A stretch of DNA of 64,000 bases from Bacillus sp. AFS037270 (GCF_002585305.1 NZ_NUNF01000006.1:1-64000), one strand, 5' to 3'. Positions 1 to 8,785 are shown, numbered from the stretch's first letter. Numbers and translations are program-made. Notes: generated by a model not told the origin, from the letters alone.

Positions 1-63
1 CCCTTTATTTTGACCCTTCCTACTATTTTTCACGACTCGCGGGCACATACAGAATTCGAAAAC

Positions 64-105
64 AAAAAGCAGTGAGATTCCCTATTAAAGGAAACCCACT
101 GCTTT
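64..105 (-). terminator. Rho-independent terminator after sbcC
   Basis: Inverted arms AAAGCAGTG (66-74) and CACTGCTTT (97-105), with further partial pairing inside, form a stem-loop that runs into TTTTTG on the minus strand just past the sbcC stop. Bases 1-63, at the left edge of the window, hold nothing I recognise. Confidence 0.75.
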
Positions 106-111
106 GTCAAA

Positions 112-3100
112 TTAATTTGAGAACATAAACTCTGTCCGGCTGCCGGTCTGCCCGGCGATAACCTCAAGTCTCACATCTATCCTCTCTTTTAGCTCTGGCA
201 CGTGTGAGATAATTCCCACCAACCGGCCGCTGCTTTGGATATCCATTAGTGCCTCAATCGCTTGGTCAAGTGATTCTGGGTCAAGTGTTCCAAAACCTTC
301 ATCGATAAACATCGTCTCCAATGAAACACCGCCTGCATAATTTTGCACTACATCTGCTAGTCCCAATGCTAACGAAAGCGACGCTTTAAAACTTTCTCCG
401 CCCGATAACGTTTTAACATGGCGCTCCTGTCCGGTATATTGGTCAAACACCAGTAATTCCAATCCACTCTGGGCATTTCCTTTTGACCGGTCTGTCTTCC
501 GCTGTAACATATATCGTCCAGAGGTCATCTTTCTCAACCGGACATTTGCTTCTCGTAAAATATCATCTAAGAAGGCCGCAAGAACATACCGTTCAAAGGT
601 AATCCGTAAATGATTCTGTCCTCTAGCGATATCAGAAAGATCACCGATAATGCTGAAACGTTCCTCCAATGCCTTTACCTCGTTATTAAGACTCTCGACA
701 CGGCGATAAATTTCTTCGTTGTCCCGTTTTTTAACAAATAAATCTGTTCGTTCATGAGTCAGCCTATCAATTTCAGTCATAAATTTCGACAACTCCAGCT
801 TAATACCCTCAACATCAGGAGTTTTCACATCGGCTAAGAGCTCGGTTATTTCCTTTAACCGGTCGGAAACAGAGCGTAACTCCTCACGATAGCTGCGGAT
901 TTCATCCTGAAGATCTTGAATTTCTCCCTCATTCTTTTTAGAAGCAGCGTAGATCCCGTATTTTTCAAAACCTTGTTCGGATAATTTAGCTAAGAAGATA
1001 CCTCGTTCTGTCTCGAGCTCCTGCTGTTTTGCTACTTGATGTTTCTCAGCATCTTGTAATCTAGCTGTTTCACTCGAAAGCTTTTCATTCACAACTTGGA
1101 GGCGTTTCTGTGCCTCTTCAAGCTGTTTCACTAACATATCGTAACGATTTCGACAGGATGTCAATGTCTTCTCATATTCTGCTTCGGAGCGAAGATTTTC
1201 AGGAATCACCTTCATCATCCTAGTAAGATCCGTTTTCTTTTCAGTAAACTGAACCGTTAAATCACTCACCAATGCAGACAGCTGCTGAATTCCAGATTGT
1301 ACTGCTGTTCTTTCAGTCTCTCTAGACTCAATCTCTGACTTAAGGCGATCAAGTAATTTAATTTGCTCCTCCAGCTTGTTTTGAAGTTGTACAAGCTCAT
1401 TTTTAGCCAAAGTCGCCTCGATTTTTACATGTGCTAACTCTTCAACTGAAAATTCTGGACGGTCGACTCGTATTTCGTTAAGAATTTCCTGAACCGCTTC
1501 CTGCTGTGATCGTTCTTCCGATTGACACTGATAAAAATTCGCTTCTACTTTTGATTTTTCCTTTTCCCACTGTAGAGCTTGTTCCTTTGCTGCTTTCAGA
1601 TCCTCTTCGGTTGGAATACTATTTTCTTGTTCAATCGCTGGAGCAGGGTGGTTTAGGGAGCCGCAAACAGGACATGCTTCGCCAGTATGAAGGTTAGCGG
1701 CTAAAATCGCAGCCTGCCCATGGATCCATTTTTTCTCCATCTCTTCGACAAGGGATTTTGCATCACGATATTGTGCCACCGTATTTTCGAAACGGCCGGT
1801 AATTGCAATTAATTTTTGTTCCGCCTTTTGATGACGTGCATACAGTGTTTCAAACTTTTCAAGTCGGGTCAAATCGACTTTCAGTTTTTCAAGCTTACTC
1901 TCATTTTCTAAAAAAGTTAACTTCCCTGTTTCGATTTCTTCTTTATGGACCTTTAACGTTTGGATCCGTTCTTCCAATTTCTGAAGTCTTTGTTCATTAT
2001 TCGATTGCTTTTCTTTTGCCGCTTTAAGCTCGTTTTCCTTTTGCTTTGTCTCATTTAATAATACCGTGAAGGAGTATACATCATCTTTCATATTCACCAA
2101 TCGATTCACTTCATCGAGGGCAGACTGCCGCTCACCTTCACGCTCAAGCTCCCTTTGAAGCTGTTGTTCATATTGCTGGTAAAGTCCGTTCAGTTTTTCT
2201 ATTTCGCCAACAATCATGTTAACATTTTCCTGAAGCTGGTCTGACTCCCTTTTTAACCGGTGGCAAAGCTCCTCTTGTTTCGCTAATAGTGCAGCTTTTT
2301 GTGCCCGTTGAACCTGGATTTCTTTCTCGGTGTATATGTGCTCTTGAGCAAGTAATTGCGTTTTTTTCCCTTTTAACTCCTCTTTTGTTTGCAGCTGTTT
2401 TAGGATCCTTTCTGCTTCAAAAAGCTGCCCCTTCAGTTTGTCTTGCTCCTGAATCTTGTCTGATAGTTGATTGGTTAATTGTTCAAGTTTTTCCTCCATG
2501 CCCGTAATTTCAGCTTGTAAAAGCGGTAAAATGACAGTGTGATTCGCAGGATCATTTTCTAGAGCTTGCCCGAGCTCATCATTTGTAAGGGCTTGGATTC
2601 GCCGTAAGGCTTCATTTCGTGTCTTTTCTTGGTCTTCAACTGTCTTTTTCAGCTCCGTTGCTTCCTCTTTCAGCTTATCTTCGATTAGTTTATAAAGCTG
2701 TGTGTGGAATAGCCGCTGGAGGATGACTTCCTTATCCTTACTGTCTGACGTTAGCAGCTTTCGAAATTCTCCCTGTGGAATCATTAAGATTTGCCGAAAT
2801 TGATTAGCATCAATCAACATGATTTCTTTAATTTTTTCTTCCACATCATTTGTTTTTGATGCTAACAATTTTTTCTCGCCATCTGCGTCCCACATATATA
2901 ATTCTGCTTTCGCCCCAATAGTGGTAAAACCATCGCCTCTGTCTTTTTTCTTAAGCTGCTGCGGTGAGCGCGTAATCGAATAAACTTTGTTGCGGAGGGA
3001 AAAATCTAGTGAAACCTCTGTTAACAACTCTTCTGTTGCGAATTGACTGCGGAGTTCGGGCCCATTACGGTCTTCCCCACTGGCTTTACCATAGATAGCA

Positions 3101-3249
3101 TAACTAATCGCATCAAAGATGGTTGTCTTCCCTGCACCTGTTTTTCCGGAGATAACAAACATTGTTCGGTTGCCAAGCTGGTTAAAATCAATCTCTTCTC
3201 TGCCTGCATAAGGACCAAACGCCTGCATGGTTAATTTTAAAGGTTTCAT
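112..3249 (-). CDS. sbcC: Exonuclease SbcC, SMC-like ATPase subunit
   Basis: Large subunit of the SbcCD (Rad50-Mre11 type) nuclease, which opens hairpins and processes DNA ends during repair. At 1045 residues it has the usual family length. An N-terminal ATPase half carries the Walker A motif GKTGAGKTT near residue 35. Long coiled coils rich in E, K, Q and L follow on both sides of a CPVCG zinc hook near residue 525. The C-terminal half holds the signature LSGGESFKASL and the Walker B region MFIDEGFGTLD. The ATG overlaps the sbcD stop as ATGA (3246-3249), so the two subunits are translationally coupled. Identification is secure from these motifs and the partner gene. Confidence 0.96.
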   Translation of the reverse strand: MKPLKLTMQAFGPYAGREEIDFNQLGNRTMFVISGKTGAGKTTIFDAISYAIYGKASGEDRNGPELRSQFATEELLTEVSLDFSLRNKVYSITRSPQQLKKKDRGDGFTTIGAKAELYMWDADGEKKLLASKTNDVEEKIKEIMLIDANQFRQILMIPQGEFRKLLTSDSKDKEVILQRLFHTQLYKLIEDKLKEEATELKKTVEDQEKTRNEALRRIQALTNDELGQALENDPANHTVILPLLQAEITGMEEKLEQLTNQLSDKIQEQDKLKGQLFEAERILKQLQTKEELKGKKTQLLAQEHIYTEKEIQVQRAQKAALLAKQEELCHRLKRESDQLQENVNMIVGEIEKLNGLYQQYEQQLQRELEREGERQSALDEVNRLVNMKDDVYSFTVLLNETKQKENELKAAKEKQSNNEQRLQKLEERIQTLKVHKEEIETGKLTFLENESKLEKLKVDLTRLEKFETLYARHQKAEQKLIAITGRFENTVAQYRDAKSLVEEMEKKWIHGQAAILAANLHTGEACPVCGSLNHPAPAIEQENSIPTEEDLKAAKEQALQWEKEKSKVEANFYQCQSEERSQQEAVQEILNEIRVDRPEFSVEELAHVKIEATLAKNELVQLQNKLEEQIKLLDRLKSEIESRETERTAVQSGIQQLSALVSDLTVQFTEKKTDLTRMMKVIPENLRSEAEYEKTLTSCRNRYDMLVKQLEEAQKRLQVVNEKLSSETARLQDAEKHQVAKQQELETERGIFLAKLSEQGFEKYGIYAASKKNEGEIQDLQDEIRSYREELRSVSDRLKEITELLADVKTPDVEGIKLELSKFMTEIDRLTHERTDLFVKKRDNEEIYRRVESLNNEVKALEERFSIIGDLSDIARGQNHLRITFERYVLAAFLDDILREANVRLRKMTSGRYMLQRKTDRSKGNAQSGLELLVFDQYTGQERHVKTLSGGESFKASLSLALGLADVVQNYAGGVSLETMFIDEGFGTLDPESLDQAIEALMDIQSSGRLVGIISHVPELKERIDVRLEVIAGQTGSRTEFMFSN

Positions 3250-4391
3250 CTAACCCCCTCCTCTCGTAAAACCTTTTGAATGATTTCTGTCATAACATCT
3301 CTTTTCTCTGTTGTAAAATCAGAGGTGGTCATGTCTGTGTAAAATTGTTCAAACAAATCGATTTCGGACTTTTTCTCGCTTTTTAGGGCAATGTAGGATT
3401 GTTTTCTCTTGCTGTCAGTGAGGTTAATCTTCTTTTCCAAATGAAGGACATTTGGGTAGACCTGACGCAATTTATTAATTGGATCAAGTAGTGCCCCCTC
3501 ATCCAGCAGTGTAATTTTTAAATAATCTTCCACTTGTTCATTTCCATAAAAGTTAGGGTCAAGTAATTCTTCTATGTGCCCTTCAATCTCGCGCATGTCA
3601 TGTTTGGGTGTTAACGAGCGATAACGGTGGCTAAAATTCCCCTTTTCATCCATTTCAATGATTGAAATGGACTTTCTTTGTTTTGCTTCCGAAAAAGAAT
3701 ATTTTAAGAGGGAGCCTGAATACTTCACTTTTTCATGATTAATTGCATCAGGACTATGCAGGTGCCCAAGAGCCGTATAGGAGAATGGGGCAAATAATTC
3801 TGCACCAACACAGCCTGAGCCGCCCACAGATAAAATTCGTTCAGAATCTGAGGTTTGGCCGCCTAGAACAAAGGCATGTCCCACTAAAACATTCGGTTGA
3901 TTCGGATTGAGGTTCTCTTCTATTTTTCCAATCAGGGCCTTCATTGCTTCCTGGTGGGAGTGGATGGAATCATCCTCAACCAGCTGGCGGACAACACCTG
4001 GCTCAGCATAGGGAACCAGATAAAAATTAACGCCATTAATCTGGACAGGCTTGAAGTTATTTGTAAGTTTGCCAGTTAAGTAGAATTGGCTATGTTTATA
4101 CCATGAGCTGCCGAACGAGAGACGCTCCGCACTATCATGGTTCCCAGCAATGGCTACAACAGGTGTTTTTAGTTCAACATTGATTTTAAAAAGGATTTCA
4201 TCTAATAACTCAACCGCATCGGTTGGCGGCACTGATCGGTCATACAGGTCTCCTGCAATGACAACGGCGTCCGGCTTCTCTTCTTCCACGATTGATACAA
4301 ATTGTTCCAGTGCTGCACGTTGATTCTCTGTCATATAGACACCGTGTACTAGTTTACCTAAATGCCAATCAGCAGTGTGAATAAATTTCAT
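3246..4391 (-). CDS. sbcD: Exonuclease SbcD, Mre11-like nuclease subunit
   Basis: Metallophosphoesterase subunit of SbcCD. The phosphodiesterase motifs appear in order: HTADWHLGK at the N-terminus, AGDLYDRS, AGNHDSAERL, and later VGHAFVLGG and LGHLHSP, which together supply the metal ligands. I place the start at 4391 because GAGGTGACC lies just upstream of that ATG. The longer frame opening at 4409 adds six residues and has no ribosome binding site. It is the first gene of the sbcD-sbcC pair and overlaps sbcC by four bases. The product is about 381 residues, normal for SbcD. Confidence 0.95.
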   Translation of the reverse strand: MKFIHTADWHLGKLVHGVYMTENQRAALEQFVSIVEEEKPDAVVIAGDLYDRSVPPTDAVELLDEILFKINVELKTPVVAIAGNHDSAERLSFGSSWYKHSQFYLTGKLTNNFKPVQINGVNFYLVPYAEPGVVRQLVEDDSIHSHQEAMKALIGKIEENLNPNQPNVLVGHAFVLGGQTSDSERILSVGGSGCVGAELFAPFSYTALGHLHSPDAINHEKVKYSGSLLKYSFSEAKQRKSISIIEMDEKGNFSHRYRSLTPKHDMREIEGHIEELLDPNFYGNEQVEDYLKITLLDEGALLDPINKLRQVYPNVLHLEKKINLTDSKRKQSYIALKSEKKSEIDLFEQFYTDMTTSDFTTEKRDVMTEIIQKVLREEGVR

Positions 4392-4423
4392 TTGGGTCAC
4401 CTCATGCATATTCGAATACTACT

Positions 4424-4432
4424 ATTATAGCA
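4424..4432 (-). promoter_or_regulatory. Extended -10 promoter candidate for sbcDC
   Basis: On the minus strand TGCTATAAT (4432-4424) is a perfect extended -10 element, about 33 bases before the sbcD start. No good -35 box precedes it, which is common for extended -10 promoters. Confidence 0.5.
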
Positions 4433-4475
4433 AAATACCAATTGGAATGAGTCTGGAAATCACTTGTATATGAAT

Positions 4476-4579
4476 AAAAGCGGAAGCGCCTTGACCAGAG
4501 GCGACAGGCATAAGACGAGCCTTCTTGACGGATTGGCTGTAGACCTCTGAGCCTCTAGGCGCTGAAGCTGGACGTTGTT
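4476..4579. repeat. Intergenic hairpin repeat, copy 1
   Basis: This segment of about 104 bases begins AAAAGCGGAAGCGCCT and ends AGGCGCTGAAGCTGGACG. The ends AGCGCCT and AGGCGCT are exact reverse complements, so the whole unit can fold back. It lies between sbcD and the cold-shock gene and contains no frame. It resembles the short interspersed intergenic repeats known in Bacillaceae, and a divergent second copy is at 7656-7806. Confidence 0.6.
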
Positions 4580-4618
4580 GAACAGATTCGATGATGATTA
4601 TATATCTATTTCTAGAAC

Positions 4619-4654
4619 ATAAAAAACAGCCTGAGACTTTTGTCCAGGCTGTTG
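4619..4654 (-). terminator. Terminator of the cold-shock gene
   Basis: On the minus strand AACAGCCTGGAC, the loop AAAA and GTCTCAGGCTGTT (one bulged base) are followed by TTTT. It sits 20 bases past the stop of the cold-shock gene. Confidence 0.8.
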
Positions 4655-4674
4655 TAATGGTAGTTTTAGTAGAA

Positions 4675-4875
4675 TTACTTTTTAGTTACGTTAGCAGCTT
4701 GTGGTCCACGAGCTCCTTCTACTACTTCGAAAGAAACTTCTTGACCTTCTTCTAAAGTTTTGAAACCTTCAGTTTGGATTGCAGAATAATGAACGAATAC
4801 GTCATTTCCGTCTTCAGCTTCGATGAATCCGAAACCTTTTTCTGAGTTAAACCATTTTACTTTACCGTTTTTCAT
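4675..4875 (-). CDS. Cold-shock protein, CspD-like
   Basis: Single-domain OB-fold RNA/DNA chaperone of 66 residues, the family length. Both nucleic-acid binding motifs are intact: RNP1 KGFGFI near residue 14 and RNP2 VFVHY near residue 26. Such proteins melt mRNA secondary structure and act as transcription antiterminators at low temperature. The opening [10 protein letters not shown] and the segment [13 protein letters not shown] are closest, from memory, to CspD of Bacillus, but paralogues are hard to separate without alignment. An AGGAGGA ribosome binding site precedes the ATG. The gene is monocistronic, with its own promoter, a leader of about 150 nt and a terminator. Confidence 0.95.
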   Translation of the reverse strand: MKNGKVKWFNSEKGFGFIEAEDGNDVFVHYSAIQTEGFKTLEEGQEVSFEVVEGARGPQAANVTKK

Positions 4876-5026
4876 GTAAAAAAATCCTCCTATGGGCTTA
4901 CACTTAAGCCATGTGTAAAATTCACCAAATTACAACGTGATAGCTTTACTTTCATTTCCTCATCCAAACATCGGTTAATACTTTGAACAAGCTTATAACA
5001 TAAATCTAATCTCGTGTGCAACGGCT
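4876..5026 (-). promoter_or_regulatory. Long 5' leader of the cold-shock gene
   Basis: The predicted start site at about 5026 gives a leader of about 150 nt. Long leaders are typical of cold-shock mRNAs, where they act in cis in stability and translation at low temperature. The leader reaches the AGGAGGA site just before the ATG and contains no open frame of note. Confidence 0.55.
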
Positions 5027-5032
5027 GTTTAA

Positions 5033-5061
5033 AATTTATCATTTTTAAGAAATTATGTCAA
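5033..5061 (-). promoter_or_regulatory. Sigma-A promoter of the cold-shock gene
   Basis: On the minus strand a perfect -35 TTGACA (5061-5056), a 17-base spacer and a -10 TAAATT (5038-5033). The stretch from 5062 to the arsR stop at 5284 shows no gene or clear structure. Confidence 0.75.
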
Positions 5062-5283
5062 GAATGGTAGTTTTGACATATAAATACACCATTCTACAAT
5101 TCTCTATTTCTCTCATTTACATTCTACATTCCCAAAAGATATCCCAAAACAGTTTTGTCGTAATTTGCGGAAAAATAATTGGGCGGATTGGAAAAGCATG
5201 ATCGCTCTATGCCTTCAATTGTTGGCAATTTTAGAATTTCTTAAAATTTGAAGTAGGCTTTCATAATAAAAAAGCCGAAGACA

Positions 5284-5640
5284 TTAATTCTTCGGCTGTG
5301 GCAGGACTTCTTCTTCCTCTTCTTTAAACTTATCGAGTATGGTAATGGTATCTACTAAATGATTATTAAAAATCTGACGGGCAACGGCTAGCAGTTCAAT
5401 TATCATTGGATCCTTCAATGTATAGATAACCTTATTGCCTTCCTTTGTGCCTGAAACAATATTTTTTGCACGTAAAATAGTCAGCTGCTGTGAAACAGCA
5501 GAACCTTCACTGCCAACAAGGGTTTGAATCTCATTAACATTTTTATCCCCTTCGGCCAGCAGTTCCAAAATGCGGATTCTTAATGGATGGGCCAGTGCTT
5601 TAAAAAATTCCGCTTTAAATTGCTGCATTTCCAAATTCAA
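5284..5640 (-). CDS. ArsR-family winged-helix regulator
   Basis: A 118-residue winged-helix transcriptional repressor. The N-terminal segment FFKALAHPLRIRILELL and the recognition helix region SEGSAVSQQLTILRAKNIV are typical of ArsR/SmtB proteins. There is no cysteine in the protein, so a classical thiolate metal site is absent and the signal must be something else. The start is TTG with GAGGAAGTGAT upstream. It is the second gene after sulP (19 bases apart), so it probably senses the anion or redox condition linked to that transporter and controls the pair. That function is inferred from position. The C-terminus ends in an acidic EEEEE tail. Confidence 0.85.
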   Translation of the reverse strand: MNLEMQQFKAEFFKALAHPLRIRILELLAEGDKNVNEIQTLVGSEGSAVSQQLTILRAKNIVSGTKEGNKVIYTLKDPMIIELLAVARQIFNNHLVDTITILDKFKEEEEEVLPQPKN

Positions 5641-5659
5641 ATCATCACTTCCTCATTTG

Positions 5660-7405
5660 TTAAAAGGTGGCTGTTAACTTTGCCCTATTTTCAAGAACCT
5701 CTTGTGCTGACAGTTGTTTACACTCCCTAAAGGCAAAATGTTTACAGCCCAAGCATTTATTTTCATTTATTTGTGTTAATCCATATTGAATGGCATCCCC
5801 TGTATGTTCAAAAAAATGGTCCTGCCCAATGACATCCACTAAACCTGTTTTTTTAAGAACACTCTCCGGCTGGGGATTCAATCCTGATATCAACACTATA
5901 CCACTTTTGGAAAAATGTTTCACAATACTTGCAAGGATGGCTTCCCCAGTTGTATCCATTAACGGAACCTTGCTCATCCGCAAGAGAAGGATTTTAGGGC
6001 GATAGTTAATGGTTTCCATAATCGTTTTCTCAAATGTTTGAGCTGCACCAAAGAATAACGGTCCCTCCACATTAAAAATACTAATTTGCGGGCAATCGTG
6101 GGTATCAGTAACCATTGATGTTTCTACTTTTCCTTGTCGATGCTGTGGATTAGGCAGCGCCTTCGCCGTCGTAGTCACATCACTCATTCGTTTCACAAAT
6201 AGTATCGCAGACATCACTAACCCAATTTCAACGGCTGTTGTTAAGTTCACAAATACGGTAAGGAAAAAAGTAACCAAAAGCACGATTGAATCTGTTGATC
6301 TTGTTTTGGCAATATGTGCAAATACCTTTCGTTCACTCATATTCCAGGCAACAACCATTAAGATTGGGGCCATACTAGCAAGCGGTATATAAGAAGCCTT
6401 GGGTGCAAAGAACAATAATACTAGTAAGACCACGATCCCATGGGTAATACCGGCGAAAGGAGAAACGGCTCCATTTTTAATATTTGTCGCTGTTCGGGCT
6501 AATGCCCCTGTAGCCGGGATCCCGCCAAATAGCGGGGTTATCATGTTTGCAATCCCTTGACCAATCAACTCTTTGTTACTATTATGACGGCTGCTGGTCA
6601 TTCCGTCTGCTACAACCGCAGAAAGAAGTGATTCAATTCCACCAAGCATGGCAATCACTAATGCCGGTTTTAAAAGCTTCAAAATAACCTCAAGATTAAC
6701 AGATGGTACATGTAACCGCGGTAATGTACTTGGTATTTCTCCGTATGCTGTTCCAATTGTCGCTACGTGTCCAGGATAACAAATTGTAGCCACAAGTGTG
6801 GAAACCAATAATCCAATTAGCGGTCCAGGAATTTTAGGAGCAACCTTTGGTGTTAGTAACATCATCATTAAACAAATCCCTGCTGTGAGCAAACTGAATA
6901 GATTAATTGAGTTTAGATGAACAAAAATTTCCTTTAGGTTTAGAATAAATTCTTCATGCTTCTTTATTCCTGTTAATCCAAGGAAACTAGCAATTTGTCC
7001 TGTAAAAATGGTTACAGCTATCCCTGCTGTAAAACCAATCGTTACCGGCCGTGGGATCCATTTAATTAGGGAACCTAAGCGGAAGATCCCCATTAGCGTT
7101 AAAATAATCCCCGCCATAAATCCAGCGATAAGAAGATTTTCATAACCATACGTCATAACAATCCCAAATAATATCGGAATAAAGGCGCCAGTTGGTCCGC
7201 CAATTTGATATTTAGAACCCCCAAGTAAGGAGATCAGGATTCCCGCCACAATCGTTGTGTAGATTCCATACTCCGGCTTCACCCCCGAAGCAATCGCAAA
7301 CGCCATGCCCAATGGAATGGCGATGACACCGACAATTAAACCTGAAAGCAGGTCTTTTCGAAAACTGCCTAGAGAGTAAGGATGGAATCTTTTGTAAATA
7401 AACAT
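5660..7405 (-). CDS. SulP-family anion transporter with STAS domain
   Basis: Membrane permease of the SulP/SLC26 family for sulfate, bicarbonate or similar anions. The N-terminal two thirds is a multi-helix transport domain with motifs such as IGGPTGAFIPI and GGIPATGALARTATN. The C-terminal part is a STAS domain (about residues 430-560) containing LRMSKVPLMDTTG. A final segment carries CLGCKHFAFREC, an unusual cysteine cluster after STAS. I start it at 7405, where AGAAGGG stands before the ATG, rather than six codons upstream. It is followed by an ArsR-type gene. The substrate cannot be told from the sequence. Confidence 0.9.
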   Translation of the reverse strand: MFIYKRFHPYSLGSFRKDLLSGLIVGVIAIPLGMAFAIASGVKPEYGIYTTIVAGILISLLGGSKYQIGGPTGAFIPILFGIVMTYGYENLLIAGFMAGIILTLMGIFRLGSLIKWIPRPVTIGFTAGIAVTIFTGQIASFLGLTGIKKHEEFILNLKEIFVHLNSINLFSLLTAGICLMMMLLTPKVAPKIPGPLIGLLVSTLVATICYPGHVATIGTAYGEIPSTLPRLHVPSVNLEVILKLLKPALVIAMLGGIESLLSAVVADGMTSSRHNSNKELIGQGIANMITPLFGGIPATGALARTATNIKNGAVSPFAGITHGIVVLLVLLFFAPKASYIPLASMAPILMVVAWNMSERKVFAHIAKTRSTDSIVLLVTFFLTVFVNLTTAVEIGLVMSAILFVKRMSDVTTTAKALPNPQHRQGKVETSMVTDTHDCPQISIFNVEGPLFFGAAQTFEKTIMETINYRPKILLLRMSKVPLMDTTGEAILASIVKHFSKSGIVLISGLNPQPESVLKKTGLVDVIGQDHFFEHTGDAIQYGLTQINENKCLGCKHFAFRECKQLSAQEVLENRAKLTATF

Positions 7406-7501
7406 AGTAACCCTTCTTATCATTTTATTTTAGTATATCTGATTATTTGAATATATAGTAATACTAACTGACATTCAAGTATTTAACAAAAAAAGTTTTT
7501 C

Positions 7502-7531
7502 TTGTTTTCCTATGTATTATAGTGTTATAAT
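7502..7531 (+). promoter_or_regulatory. Promoter of the candidate small RNA
   Basis: -35 TTGTTT (7502-7507), 18-base spacer, perfect -10 TATAAT (7526-7531). No coding frame follows. The next feature downstream is a strong terminator about 90 bases away. Confidence 0.6.
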
Positions 7532-7537
7532 GATTAA

Positions 7538-7650
7538 GCGATGAGCTGAGTTGTGTAAGCCGAGAAACATTCCTTTATGGAGCACACTATGTGGAGTGTG
7601 GTTTTTCGCCTCAATACGCAGAGACGCCTGTATATACAGGCGTCTTTTTT
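7538..7650 (+). ncRNA. Candidate free-standing small RNA, about 113 nt
   Basis: A short transcription unit with a sigma-A promoter and a strong terminator, but no open frame. The RNA can fold as a closed domain. GCGATGAG (start) pairs with CTCAATACGC near 7611-7620. Inside it CGAGAAAC pairs with GTTTTTCG, and a third stem CACACT/AGTGTG sits within. This nested architecture with compensating pairs is what a structured RNA looks like. I do not recognise it as a known riboswitch or 6S, SRP or RoxS-type RNA. It could also act as an attenuator for the gene at 7909, but a repeat and that gene's own promoter lie between. Confidence 0.5.
7622..7650 (+). terminator. Terminator of the candidate small RNA
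   Basis: Eleven-base perfect stem, arms GACGCCTGTAT and ATACAGGCGTC, followed by TTTTTT. Only the plus strand has the T run, which fixes the direction of transcription. Confidence 0.85.
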
Positions 7651-7655
7651 AATGG

Positions 7656-7806
7656 AAAAGCGGCAACGCACGGTTAGCGGCGTATAGACTGGAGTGCTTC
7701 GACTGAGATAAAGGAAACACGGAGACCGTTAGCTTTTCCGATGTTGACTTATCGTAGGGAGTAGAGCGAAGTCGACTAGCCGCTGTGCGCTAGAGCTAGA
7801 CACTGC
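7656..7806. repeat. Intergenic hairpin repeat, copy 2
   Basis: About 150 bases starting AAAAGCGGCAACGCACGG and ending CCGCTGTGCGCTAGAGCTAGAC. The two ends are imperfect inverted repeats. The outer frame (AAAAGCGG at one end, CGCT-AGCT-GAC at the other) matches the repeat at 4476-4579, but the middle differs and is longer. No coding frame is present. It sits between the small RNA and the AIM24 gene. Confidence 0.5.
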
Positions 7807-7838
7807 TCAAATTACAATGCCCTTTTATTCAATTAAAA

Positions 7839-7868
7839 TTAGCACTTTCTTCCTAAATTTCTTATAAT
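7839..7868 (+). promoter_or_regulatory. Promoter candidate for the AIM24-family gene
   Basis: -35 TTAGCA (7839-7844), 18-base spacer, -10 TATAAT (7863-7868), giving a leader of about 33 bases. Confidence 0.5.
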
Positions 7869-7908
7869 ATACATAGGCTAATATTTTGAAAAAAGTGGAG
7901 GGATTCGA

Positions 7909-8703
7909 ATGAATAACCACGAAATCGATTATAAGATTTATGGAGATGATATGCAGTTTGTTGAGGTCGAGCTTGATCCGAAGGAAACTGTTGTGGCAGA
8001 AGCTGGAAGCTTTATGATGATGGAAGATGACATACATATGGAGACTATTTTTGGAGACGGTTCCAGCGGTGGTGCTGGCGGCGGCTTAATGGGGAAGTTA
8101 TTTAGTGCCGGCAAACGGATTATTACTGGCGAGAGTCTGTTTATGACCACCTTTACCAATACTGGTGCCGGCAAAAAGCATGTCTCATTTGCCTCCCCCT
8201 ACCCTGGCAAGATTATCCCAATGGATTTAAGTGAACTCGGCGGAAAAATTATTTGTCAAAAGGATGCCTTTCTAGCTGCTGCGAAAGGGGTCCAGGTTGG
8301 TATTGAGTTCCAGCGAAAAGTCGGAGTCGGCTTCTTCGGCGGTGAGGGATTCATTATGCAAAAGCTCGAAGGCGATGGCCTATGTTTTGTACACGCAGGA
8401 GGTACAATTATCCGCAAGGAGCTCCTCCCAGGCCAATCGCTAAAAGTTGACACTGGTTGTTTAGTCGCGATGACCAGCAGTGTTCAATACGATATTGAGT
8501 TTGTTAAAGGGGTTAAGACGGCCTTATTCGGGGGCGAAGGCTTGTTCTTTGCAACACTAAGAGGACCTGGTTCTGTCTGGATTCAATCACTGCCATTCAG
8601 CAGACTTGCAAGCAGAGTATTTGCAGCAGCACCATCACGCGGCGGTGCGAAGGATGAAGGCAGTATTGCACGTGGAATCTTTGATATGTTTAATGGGGAT
8701 TAA
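7909..8703 (+). CDS. AIM24/TIGR00266-family protein
   Basis: A 264-residue soluble protein of the AIM24 (TIGR00266) family, a beta-rich fold found widely in bacteria and as a mitochondrial protein in yeast. Its biochemical role in bacteria is not established. Diagnostic features are VVAEAGSFMMMEDDI near the N-terminus, a glycine-rich stretch GDGSSGGAGGGLMGKLFS, and repeated GGEG motifs (FFGGEGFI, LFGGEGLF). GGAGG precedes the ATG by eight bases. The gene has its own promoter and terminator and is a single-gene unit. Confidence 0.88.
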   Translation: MNNHEIDYKIYGDDMQFVEVELDPKETVVAEAGSFMMMEDDIHMETIFGDGSSGGAGGGLMGKLFSAGKRIITGESLFMTTFTNTGAGKKHVSFASPYPGKIIPMDLSELGGKIICQKDAFLAAAKGVQVGIEFQRKVGVGFFGGEGFIMQKLEGDGLCFVHAGGTIIRKELLPGQSLKVDTGCLVAMTSSVQYDIEFVKGVKTALFGGEGLFFATLRGPGSVWIQSLPFSRLASRVFAAAPSRGGAKDEGSIARGIFDMFNGD

Positions 8704-8714
8704 TTAGATTTTGG

Positions 8715-8743
8715 GCAGGGTCGAATCAAGACCCTGCTTTTTT
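8715..8743 (+). terminator. Terminator after the AIM24-family gene
   Basis: Perfect arms GCAGGGTC and GACCCTGC with a 7-base loop, then TTTTTT. Confidence 0.85.
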
Positions 8744-8785
8744 GCGGTTATTTGGATAATGATATTACGGTTGAATGTGACATCT

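Noticed and set aside
7538..7650. Small RNA as fluoride, guanidine, THF or c-di-AMP riboswitch
   Set aside because: None of the conserved core sequences of these classes is present.
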